A stretch of DNA of 64,000 bases, from NCBI GenBank assembly GCA_934130435.1, contig CAKOYB010000001.1, forward strand, positions 1 to 64,000. The letters are read 5' to 3'. Origin of the DNA: an uncultured Clostridia bacterium. GTDB lineage: Bacteria > Bacillota > Clostridia > TANB77 > CAG-508. A program made the position numbers and the translations under genes. Position 1 is the stretch's first letter, and each line of letters starts with the position of its first letter. Below, piece by piece: positions 24,972 to 32,735 of the stretch. Below the pieces are notes generated by a model. The model was given only the letters and a program-made list of their open reading frames with translations. It searched no databases and had not been told where the DNA came from.

Positions 24972-27407
24972 CTATTCTTCAATATCTGGTGTAATTGTTT
25001 CTATACTTACAACTTTACAATTATCACTTGTTCTCATTAATGTAACTCCTTGCGTTGATCTTCCTAAAATACTTATATCTTTAACCTTCAACCTAATTAT
25101 TGTTCCTGTATTTGTTATAAGCATAACATCTTCTTCGTCTGTTGCTATTCTTATTCCAACAATTTTTCCGGTTTTAGGTGTAATTTTATATGTAATAACT
25201 CCTTTACCACCTCTTGTTTGAACTCTGTATTCATCTAATTCTGTTCTTTTTCCAAATCCATTTTCTGTTATAGCAAGAAGAGTAGCTTTGCTTCCTGAAA
25301 TTATAGGTTCCATTCCAATGACTTCATCTCCATCATTTATCTTCATTCCTATAACTCCTTGTCCTGTTCTTCCTATTGGTCTTACGTCCTTTTCTGCAAA
25401 TGTAATACATAATCCCTCTCTTGTTACTAGCACAACGTTATCTTCTCCATCTGTCATTCTTACATCTATCAACTCATCTCCATTTTTTAGAGTTATTGCT
25501 TGAAGTCCAGATTTTCTTGCTGAGTTATATTCTAATAATGCTGTCTTTTTTATCATTCCTGTTTTCGTAGCCATTAAAAGATATTTTCCTTCTGCAAAAT
25601 TTGAAATCGGTATAACAGCTGAAATTTTTTCATCTCTATCTAATTGTAATAAATTAACTATGGCTGTTCCTTTGGCTGTCCTTCCAGCCTCAGGTATTTC
25701 ATATCCTCTTAATCTGTAAAGTTTTCCTTTATTAGTAAAGAATAAAATTGTATCATGTGTAGAAGCAGTAAATATTTGCTTTACAAAGTCTTCTTCTCTT
25801 GTTGCAATTCCTGTTATTCCTTTTCCTCCTCTTCTTTGACTCTTATATGTGTCTATTGGCATTCTCTTAACATATCCAAAATGAGTTAATGCAATAACAG
25901 CTTGTTCTTCTTTTATTAGGTCTTCTATTTCAAAATCTCCTTCTGCTGCAACTATTTTTGTTTTTCTTTCGTCTCCAAATTTTTCTTTTACTTCAATTAG
26001 TTCTTTTTTTATAATATCAAAAACTAATTTTTCACTTCCTAGAACATCTTTTAAATATGCAATTAACTTCATTAATTCTTCATATTCGTTTTCAATTTTT
26101 TCTCTTTGTAAGCCTGATAATGTTTTTAATCTCATATCAAGAATTGATTGGGCCTGAATTTCAGATAGTCCAAATCTTTGCATTAATCTTTCTTTTGCAT
26201 CATCATATGAGTTCTTTATTATTTCAATAACTTCATCTATATTATCTAGAGCTATTTTTAATCCTTCTAAGATATGTGCCCTTGCTTCTGCCTTATCTAG
26301 GTCAAATTTTGTTCTTCTTAAAACAACTTCTTTTCTATGTTCAATATAATATTCCATACATTGTTTTAATGTTAATATTCTAGGTTCACCATTTACTAAT
26401 GCAAGCATTATAATTCCAAATGTATCTTGCATTTGAGTATGTTTAAATAGTAAATTTAGTACAACTTGTGCATTTGCATCTCTTTTTAGTTCAATTACTA
26501 TTCTAACTTTCTCTTTTCTATCAGATTCATCTCTAATTTCTGAAATTCCTTCTATTTTCTTTTCTTTTGCTAGTTCAGAAATATTTTGAATTAATTTTGC
26601 TTTATTAACTTGGTATGGTAAAGATGAAACTATAATACGTTGTTTGTTTCCAGACATTTCTTCTATTTCTGTTTCAGCTCTTAATGTTATTTTTCCTTTT
26701 CCAGTTGTATACGCTTGTTTTATTCCTTCTCTTCCTAATATTAGTGCTCCTGTTGGGAAATCTGGTCCCTTTACAATTTTCATTAAATCTTCATCACTAA
26801 TATCATCTTCATCGATAATTTTTATTATTCCATCTATAACCTCTGTTAAGTTATGTGGTGGAATATTAGTTGCCATTCCAACTGCTATTCCAGATGAACC
26901 ATTTATAAGAAGTGCCGGTATTTGAGCTGGTAAAACAGTTGGTTCTTGTAGTCTATCATCATAGTTTGGCATAAAATTTACGGTATTTTTTTCAATATCA
27001 GCCAACATGTAGTTTGATATTTTAGCCATTCTTGCTTCTGTATACCTCATTGCAGCAGCACCATCACCATCTATTGATCCAAAATTTCCATGTCCATCAA
27101 TTAGCATATATCTAAGAGAAAAGTCTTGTGCCATTCTAACCATTGCATCATATACAGCCGCATCGCCGTGTGGATGATATCTTCCTAAAACTGAACCTAC
27201 TGTATTTGCACATTTCCTGTATGGCTTATCTGATGTTATTCCATCTTCATGCATTGCATATAATATTCTTCTATGTACTGGTTTTAATCCGTCTCTAACA
27301 TCTGGTAATGCACGTGAAACTATAACACTCATAGCATAATCTATATATGCAGTCTTCATTTCTTTTTCAATGTCTCTTTCAATTATTGTTTCTCCTGGTC
27401 TGTCCAT
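24972..27407 (-). CDS. gyrA: DNA gyrase subunit A
   Basis: Type II topoisomerase breakage-reunion subunit. YAMSVIVSRALPDVRDGLKP and PVHRRILYAM near the N-terminus; quinolone-determining region AVYDAMVRMAQ with the catalytic Tyr in RYTEARM; coiled-coil gate in the middle; six C-terminal beta-propeller repeats including the GyrA box QRRGGKG at about 535. 811 residues. AGAGG precedes the ATG. In most Firmicutes gyrA directly follows gyrB; here 5.3 kb of other material separates them. Confidence 0.98.
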   Translation of the reverse strand: MDRPGETIIERDIEKEMKTAYIDYAMSVIVSRALPDVRDGLKPVHRRILYAMHEDGITSDKPYRKCANTVGSVLGRYHPHGDAAVYDAMVRMAQDFSLRYMLIDGHGNFGSIDGDGAAAMRYTEARMAKISNYMLADIEKNTVNFMPNYDDRLQEPTVLPAQIPALLINGSSGIAVGMATNIPPHNLTEVIDGIIKIIDEDDISDEDLMKIVKGPDFPTGALILGREGIKQAYTTGKGKITLRAETEIEEMSGNKQRIIVSSLPYQVNKAKLIQNISELAKEKKIEGISEIRDESDRKEKVRIVIELKRDANAQVVLNLLFKHTQMQDTFGIIMLALVNGEPRILTLKQCMEYYIEHRKEVVLRRTKFDLDKAEARAHILEGLKIALDNIDEVIEIIKNSYDDAKERLMQRFGLSEIQAQSILDMRLKTLSGLQREKIENEYEELMKLIAYLKDVLGSEKLVFDIIKKELIEVKEKFGDERKTKIVAAEGDFEIEDLIKEEQAVIALTHFGYVKRMPIDTYKSQRRGGKGITGIATREEDFVKQIFTASTHDTILFFTNKGKLYRLRGYEIPEAGRTAKGTAIVNLLQLDRDEKISAVIPISNFAEGKYLLMATKTGMIKKTALLEYNSARKSGLQAITLKNGDELIDVRMTDGEDNVVLVTREGLCITFAEKDVRPIGRTGQGVIGMKINDGDEVIGMEPIISGSKATLLAITENGFGKRTELDEYRVQTRGGKGVITYKITPKTGKIVGIRIATDEEDVMLITNTGTIIRLKVKDISILGRSTQGVTLMRTSDNCKVVSIETITPDIEE

Positions 27408-27546
27408 TATAAAATAACCTCTTTTCTTTGCATTTTAAAGTACTTAAAATGCTTGTTTCCTTACGGATTTATTATACTAAACCTTCCAAAAATATGCAAG
27501 AAAAAAAATACAAAAAAGCCAAAAAACCTTCTAATTTGCGACAAAC

Positions 27547-27577
27547 TTGACATAAACTTTTTTTTATGAGGTATAAT
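27547..27577 (+). promoter_or_regulatory. putative promoter divergent from gyrA
   Basis: TTGACA at 27547-27552 and TATAAT at 27572-27577, spacing 19 bp, reading toward the open frame at 27619. Confidence 0.6.
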
Positions 27578-27618
27578 AATTATAGATAATTTTAAAAATT
27601 ATTTTATTTAAGGAGGCA

Positions 27619-27852
27619 ATTGATGTCTTAGAACAGATAAATAAACAGAATCGTGAAAAAAATATAGACCAAACTTTTACATGTAACTATCAAGGTTGCA
27701 TTGATATTGATAAACATCCATTGTTTTTTAAAACTGCTGAAAGAACAGAATATACAAAAGCCGATGGAAGTTCTGCTGAAACTCTGGGTAATAATTCAAT
27801 TATCTTTGATCCAAGCAATATCTTAAATGATCCAGACGAAATTGGAAGATAA
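27619..27852 (+). pseudogene. 77-codon open frame with a broken start
   Basis: A promoter, an ideal AAGGAGG (27610-27616) and an ATG at 27623 are present, but ATG is followed by TCT TAG. The long open frame is one frame over: from 27619 (ATT) through LEQINKQNREKNIDQT, CNYQGCIDIDKHPLFFK and NNSIIFDPSNILND to TAA at 27850-27852, then a terminator. One missing base between ATG and TTA would restore MSLEQINKQ-like reading. Either a recent deletion, a sequence error, or an unusual start. The product has two close Cys residues and no family I know. Confidence 0.5.
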
Positions 27853-27863
27853 AATTAAATAAA

Positions 27864-27905
27864 AAAGCCGCTAACATTATTTCATTAAAGCGGTTTTTTT
27901 TTATT
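27864..27905 (+). terminator. terminator
   Basis: AAAAAGCCGCT ... AGCGGTTTTTTT with a 15-base loop, following the broken frame; a long T run follows. Confidence 0.85.
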
Positions 27906-27979
27906 ATTTAATTAGTTAAAATTTTATAAGAACTTCTTTTTTCCTTCTTAATTTCATACAGTTTCATTTTTATAGTTTT

Positions 27980-28705
27980 TTATACCAAAATTTGTGCTAA
28001 TTGTTTTTCTTCTTCTGATAAATTATAATTAATTCCTTTATTTTTTATTAATTTATGTATGTTTTCTATTTGTTTTGCTTCTTTAATTGTACTTTCTAAT
28101 GGTATTATATCTTCTATTTCTGTTTTTATTTTTTTATATTCTCTTTCCATACCTTCCATGTCTTTTGCTGAATAACAGTTTTTCCAGTTGGAAATATATT
28201 TAGTTGTTTTTTCAATTGAATTAACTTGTCCCAAAAATTTATCTTCTATATTACTTTCAATTGTATTTAATATTGCATTCTTTCCTTTTTTTATTAATGT
28301 TGCTGTTCCCTTTTTCATTAGTTTGTTTTTGGCCGCATTGTTTACAACATTATTAATAACATCTGATACATTATCTATTATTCCACCTTTTTTAATTGCT
28401 GTTTGTACTTGGGATAAATTATCAAATTTTCCAGTAACAATTCCTAGTGCACTTTTTCCTAAATCAATAGCTGAATTTATTGCAACATTTATCCCTTCTT
28501 TAAGCCCACTTGTTAACATAGTATTTTTTATGTTGATTATTTGGTCGTCAATTAATTTTGGAAAAATTGCCCTCAATCCAATATCTATGCCGGTATTAAT
28601 TATTTTTCCAAATGTTGTTTCTAAAAAATTCTTTTGACTCTTCTCTGTTACTAATTCATTAGTTAATGTTCTAATTTCATTATTATTCTCTAACTTATTT
28701 TGCAT
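27980..28705 (-). CDS. hypothetical protein, helical, possibly membrane-interacting
   Basis: Not recognised. 241 residues, no clear signal or single strong membrane helix. The middle (about 30-150) is rich in Gly, Ala, Ile and Asn with amphipathic repeats (GIDIGLRAIFPKLIDDQIIN, EGINVAINSAIDLGKSALGI), the C-terminal third is charged and helical. Such composition suggests an amphipathic, oligomeric or pore-like protein, which is only inference. It is the last gene of the leftward run after the CpaE-like gene, so it may belong to the VirB4 cluster. Confidence 0.75.
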   Translation of the reverse strand: MQNKLENNNEIRTLTNELVTEKSQKNFLETTFGKIINTGIDIGLRAIFPKLIDDQIINIKNTMLTSGLKEGINVAINSAIDLGKSALGIVTGKFDNLSQVQTAIKKGGIIDNVSDVINNVVNNAAKNKLMKKGTATLIKKGKNAILNTIESNIEDKFLGQVNSIEKTTKYISNWKNCYSAKDMEGMEREYKKIKTEIEDIIPLESTIKEAKQIENIHKLIKNKGINYNLSEEEKQLAQILV

Positions 28706-28761
28706 TATTATTATTTTGTAAAATACTTTTCTTTAAAATATTTTACATCCTCCTTTATTTT

Positions 28762-29769
28762 TTATAGTAATATTTCATTTTTTATAATACTAATAAATTT
28801 TCTTTTTTCTTTTTTATTTAAAAAATTTATATTAACTTTATTATCTATTATTAAATTTATATTTGAAATAAAATCAATTTTTTCAATTTTACTTCTTAAA
28901 TTTAAGGTTTTTTCTAGAATATTTTTACTTAATGCATTTTTATTATATTTGTTTAATATTATTTTTATATTATTTTTATTTTTTATTTTATTTATTATTT
29001 TATTTAATTCTAATAAATTATTTTCTATTATAAATATTTCTATATTCGCTTTTTTGAAAAAATTTTCTTTATTAAAATCAAATAATAAATAATCATACTT
29101 TTCTTTTAAAGTTTTTATTTTATTATTTATATTTATTTTTTCTTCTTTACATTCTTTAATGTTTATTATACTTAAATTTTTATTTATTAAATTAAAAGAT
29201 TTAATTCCTTTATTTGGTAAATAAATTTTTGTTATTGAATTACTCCATTCATCTCCATCTATTATTAAAACTTTCTTACCAAATTTTTTAATCAATAATT
29301 CAGTAATTATAATTGAAAAAAATGTTTTTCCACTCCCTCTATTTCCAAATATTCTAATTGTTTTATTTTTTTGTTTTTTATTTAATATTTTAATTTTTTC
29401 ATTAATTGTTTTTGAATTTGTTTTTTTTATTTTTATATAGGTTATATTATTTTGATTTATTATTTTTTGATTTTTTTCATTAATATTTAAAATAAAAATA
29501 ATTATTTTTATTTTATTATTTATTGTTCTTATTTTTTTTATTAGATTAATTAAACTAATATTTCCTATTAAACTTTCATTTAAAAATATTAAATCAACAT
29601 TTTTGTCTTTTTCTAATATTTCAATTATTCCTTCTTTATATTGAATGTCTGAATTAATTATTTTTATTTTATTAATTTTTTTTATTTCATTTAATATTTT
29701 TGTATTATTAACAGCTGTTATTGTATTTATATTTTTTTCTTTATATAATTGTTCTTCTTTCAAATTCAT
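28762..29769 (-). CDS. CpaE/MinD-like P-loop ATPase of the VirB4 cluster
   Basis: N-terminal receiver-like domain without clear phosphoacceptor conservation (about 1-110; VDLIFLNESLIGNISLI), then a P-loop: IFGNRGSGKTFFSIIITELL (about 140) and KVLIIDGDEWSNS, as in CpaE/MinD-type ATPases. A deviant ParA lysine is not evident. 335 residues, extremely AT-rich with Ile/Asn/Lys bias. The ATG (29769) lies inside the 3' end of the VirB4-like gene (29-base overlap), so the two are co-translated. It may localise the secretion apparatus, by analogy with CpaE. Confidence 0.75.
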   Translation of the reverse strand: MNLKEEQLYKEKNINTITAVNNTKILNEIKKINKIKIINSDIQYKEGIIEILEKDKNVDLIFLNESLIGNISLINLIKKIRTINNKIKIIIFILNINEKNQKIINQNNITYIKIKKTNSKTINEKIKILNKKQKNKTIRIFGNRGSGKTFFSIIITELLIKKFGKKVLIIDGDEWSNSITKIYLPNKGIKSFNLINKNLSIINIKECKEEKININNKIKTLKEKYDYLLFDFNKENFFKKANIEIFIIENNLLELNKIINKIKNKNNIKIILNKYNKNALSKNILEKTLNLRSKIEKIDFISNINLIIDNKVNINFLNKKEKRKFISIIKNEILL

Positions 29770-31570
29770 CACTTTCTATATTTACTAAAATATGATTTTC
29801 TCCAACAAACATTAAACATTCACCTCTTTTAAGAGTTTTTATTTCGATTTTTTCTTTTTCTGAAAGTGAAGAAAATTTACTTAATATTTTTATGTTATCC
29901 TCTTCTAATGAAAAAAAAGTTTTAATTTCCGAATTATTTAATATACTTTTTCCATAAACTCCATTTTCCAGGCTAAAAATATCTGAAATATCTTGCGTAA
30001 TAGCAACCGCACTTCCTCCATATTTTCTAATTGTTTTAAAAATCTTATAAATAAAACTTGCAACTATTTTATTTGATGTTATTCCAATTAGTCTCCACAC
30101 TTCGTCTAAATATATAGCTTTTTTTATCTTTCTATTATTTTTAATTTTATCCCAAAATAATTCTGTAAAGATATACATTCCATATTTTAAATTTTCTTCT
30201 CCTAAGTCATAAACATCTGCAACAATTAAACTATTATTTAATTCTACATTTGTATAATTATTAAAAAATTTTAAGGAACCTTTTATAAATGGTTTTAATT
30301 TTATTGCAAATATTTTTGTTTTATTATCATTATTTAAAACATTATATAAATCACTTAGAATTGGCATATCTTTTCTAGTTTTAAATATATATTTATTTTT
30401 TTCTTTTTTATATAAAGATTTATCTTCGAAATTTATATTTTTTAATTCATAACATTTAATAATTTTTTCTTCTAAAATTCCTCTTTCCTCTTCATTTATT
30501 TCTCCAAAAATCAAATTAAAAAATCCAATTAATTTTAATATTTTTGTTTCTAAATATCCTTTTCCTTGTTCTTCTAAGCTTTCTTTTCTAATGTCTAAAA
30601 TATTTATATATGTTTCAGAATTTGGTCCTATTTTTATTAATGTTCCATTTAAATTGGTACAAAGTTTTGTATATTCTCTTTCTGGATCTATAATAAATTG
30701 TTCTATTCCATTTAGTCTACTTCTTAATATTAATAATTTTGTAAAAAAAGATTTTCCAGCTCCACTTGTTCCAAAAATACATATATTAGAGTTTTTATAT
30801 TTTTTATCATTATATCTATCAATAAAAACAAGTGAATTATTATATATATTATTTCCTATATATATTCCTTCATCATCAAATATAGCAGATGATATAAATG
30901 GATATGTTGCACACATTCCAGATGTAAGCACATTTCTTTTTGCTGCATTTTTTATTTCTATGCTATTTTCTAGAAATGGCATTGTCGCTAAAAAAACTTG
31001 TTCTTGTCTAAAATATGCTTTTTTTGAATATAAACCTGAACTTTGCAAAATATTTTCTATTTTATTTAAAATAAAATTTATTTCTTCCTTTTTTTGAGTA
31101 AATATATCTATATAAATATATAAATAAAATAATTCTTGATTATTTATTTGAATTTCTTTCCTCAAATATTTTGCATCACTATACGTAAATGCTGCAATTT
31201 CAATGTCTTGTCTATTTTCTGATGTTTCTTTTATTTGAGCACCAACATTTCCAATGTGATATGTTAAATCTTTTATTGCTTTTTGTGTATTTGCTTTCTC
31301 ATAAAAAATTGAAATATTCATATTAATATTACTGTCTATCAATTTTTTTAATATAATATCTTCTTGTTCTCTGTTATAGTTATATATAATTAATCCAGAA
31401 TAATACATTTCGTCTAATTCTAAATATTTTGGATTTTCTAAATTTAAATAGTTTGGGCAAATTTTATCTTTAAAACTAATTGCCCCTTCATATATATCAA
31501 TTTTATTTTTAGGTTCTTTTTTTATTTTTAAAATTATTTTCTTTATTATTTTATTAATTATTTTCTTCAT
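29741..31570 (-). CDS. virB4: VirB4-family T4SS ATPase
   Basis: VirB4 ATPases energise channel assembly and substrate transfer. N-terminal domain about 1-250, then Walker A FGTSGAGKSFFTKLLILRS (about 268), IDPEREYTKLCTNLNG, and Walker B AIYLDEVWRLIG (about 485) followed by RKYGGSAVAITQDISDIFS. 609 residues, typical of the catalytic part of VirB4/TraC-like proteins in Firmicutes. It lies in an AT-extreme operon with a 185-residue partner 11 bases upstream and the CpaE-like ATPase downstream, between gyrB and gyrA. Confidence 0.9.
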   Translation of the reverse strand: MKKIINKIIKKIILKIKKEPKNKIDIYEGAISFKDKICPNYLNLENPKYLELDEMYYSGLIIYNYNREQEDIILKKLIDSNINMNISIFYEKANTQKAIKDLTYHIGNVGAQIKETSENRQDIEIAAFTYSDAKYLRKEIQINNQELFYLYIYIDIFTQKKEEINFILNKIENILQSSGLYSKKAYFRQEQVFLATMPFLENSIEIKNAAKRNVLTSGMCATYPFISSAIFDDEGIYIGNNIYNNSLVFIDRYNDKKYKNSNICIFGTSGAGKSFFTKLLILRSRLNGIEQFIIDPEREYTKLCTNLNGTLIKIGPNSETYINILDIRKESLEEQGKGYLETKILKLIGFFNLIFGEINEEERGILEEKIIKCYELKNINFEDKSLYKKEKNKYIFKTRKDMPILSDLYNVLNNDNKTKIFAIKLKPFIKGSLKFFNNYTNVELNNSLIVADVYDLGEENLKYGMYIFTELFWDKIKNNRKIKKAIYLDEVWRLIGITSNKIVASFIYKIFKTIRKYGGSAVAITQDISDIFSLENGVYGKSILNNSEIKTFFSLEEDNIKILSKFSSLSEKEKIEIKTLKRGECLMFVGENHILVNIESDEFERRTII

Positions 31571-31581
31571 ATTTATTCCTT

Positions 31582-32139
31582 TTAAAAAATTTTTCTATTA
31601 ATAAATGAATTATATATTTTTTTAATTTCATCTATTTTTTGAATTTTTATAATAGAGTTTCCACATCTGCTTAATGAATCTTTTATTTTTAAGAATTTTT
31701 CATTTAAGTCTTCTCTTATTTCATTAATTTTTTTTTCATCCTCTATCTCTGATTTTATTAATAAATAAAATTTTTTTAATGTGGATTTTTTTTCTATATT
31801 TTTTTGATTAATAAAATTAATATAATTATCTATCAGGTTTACTATATTTAAATTATTTAAACCCATTTCCTTTTCTTTTTGAAAATTTACATTTTTAATT
31901 ATTTTGTTTAAATCTTCTTTATTGCTTTGAATTATAATTTGTGTTTCTCTACTACAATTTTTTAAAAAGATTTTATATGAGTTTAATATTGCTTGTTTTT
32001 CAAATTCTGTTTTTAAATTATAATTAATTGGATTTACTTTTATTATTATAAAAAATATATTATTTTTTACTTTAATAATTCCATCACAAAAAAACTGCTC
32101 TATTGGCAACCATTCTTGAATACTATTATTTTTTTTCAT
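31582..32139 (-). CDS. T4SS-associated protein upstream of VirB4
   Basis: 185 residues, no signal peptide. The start NNSIQEWLPIEQFFCDGIIK followed by FFIIIKVNPINYNLKTEFEK and YKIFLKNCSRETQIIIQSNK resembles the small protein found just upstream of VirB4 in some Firmicutes conjugation loci and also the first strands of full-length VirB4. It may be a detached VirB4 N-terminal domain. First gene of the leftward VirB4 cluster; 207 bases upstream, a divergent promoter starts the ncRNA at 32347. Confidence 0.7.
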   Translation of the reverse strand: MKKNNSIQEWLPIEQFFCDGIIKVKNNIFFIIIKVNPINYNLKTEFEKQAILNSYKIFLKNCSRETQIIIQSNKEDLNKIIKNVNFQKEKEMGLNNLNIVNLIDNYINFINQKNIEKKSTLKKFYLLIKSEIEDEKKINEIREDLNEKFLKIKDSLSRCGNSIIKIQKIDEIKKIYNSFINRKIF

Positions 32140-32310
32140 TTTTCTCCTTGGAAATTAATTGATTAAACTTTTTTGATAAAATTAATTAAAATAAGAATTA
32201 AATTAAATATTGATCTAATAATAAATTTATTATATATAAAATATCATTTTTGTCAACAAAAATAATATTTCAATTTTCGACAAAAAATTTTTTTTAATTT
32301 TTTATTTTTT

Positions 32311-32340
32311 TTGTATATATTTTTTTAGTTTGTGCATAAT
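32311..32340 (+). promoter_or_regulatory. promoter of the ncRNA at 32347
   Basis: TTGTAT at 32311-32316 and CATAAT at 32335-32340 (18-bp spacing). Transcription would start near 32347, the first base of the RNA's closing helix. Confidence 0.6.
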
Positions 32341-32346
32341 ATTAGT

Positions 32347-32733
32347 ATAAGGTTAATACTAGTTAAACAAAGAAAAGTATGAGATTAAGGTTTTGTATTT
32401 TTCGAACCAAGATTTATTATGGTGGTGTATTTTTATCATAATAAGTCGGAAGTACGAGTATAATATGTGTTTGTATGCTGTTGTATATGGCTAAATTATA
32501 TGTATTATATTCAAGTTAAGAGTATACTTATATTTTAGTCTATTATTTCTAGTCCCTCTGGGATGACTATAGTTGGCTGAGGTGTATTTATATTCGAGTG
32601 ACTGATTATTAAAGGTGGAAAATTGCTTAGTTGTGCAGCAATGTACATTAGGTGAGTATTTATCTTTAATGGTTTTAACTACGATTAATATTAGCCTTAT
32701 AGATAATAGCCCGAGATCCTGTCTCGGGCTATT
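32347..32733 (+). ncRNA. structured non-coding RNA of unknown class, with terminator
   Basis: No open frame. A closing helix joins 32347-32358 with 32689-32700 and 32360-32366 with 32675-32681 (19 bp). Inside: hairpin 32414-32421/32437-32444; helix 32456-32465/32503-32512 (10 bp); helix 32520-32526/32589-32595 continuing as 32529-32540/32575-32586 (12 bp, five of them G-U); helix 32608-32616/32662-32670 enclosing 32622-32627/32637-32642. A 12-bp GC-rich terminator stem (32704-32715/32722-32733) follows. Markers of RNase P (GAGGAAAGUCC), tmRNA (T arm plus CCA) and SRP RNA (GGAAG..AGCAG) are absent. The terminator also serves gyrB. Confidence 0.72.
32704..32733. terminator. bidirectional terminator of ncRNA and gyrB
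   Basis: AATAGCCCGAGA at 32704-32715 and its complement at 32722-32733, five-base loop; far more GC-rich than its surroundings. Confidence 0.93.
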
Positions 32734-32735
32734 AA

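Noticed and set aside
27306..27321. parS-like word CACGTGAAAC in gyrA
   Set aside because: Only about 11-12 of 16 positions match TGTTTCACGTGAAACA and the bases encode the conserved VSRALPD of GyrA.
32347..32733. Retron or group II intron RNA
   Set aside because: No reverse transcriptase gene nearby and no domain V-like hairpin.
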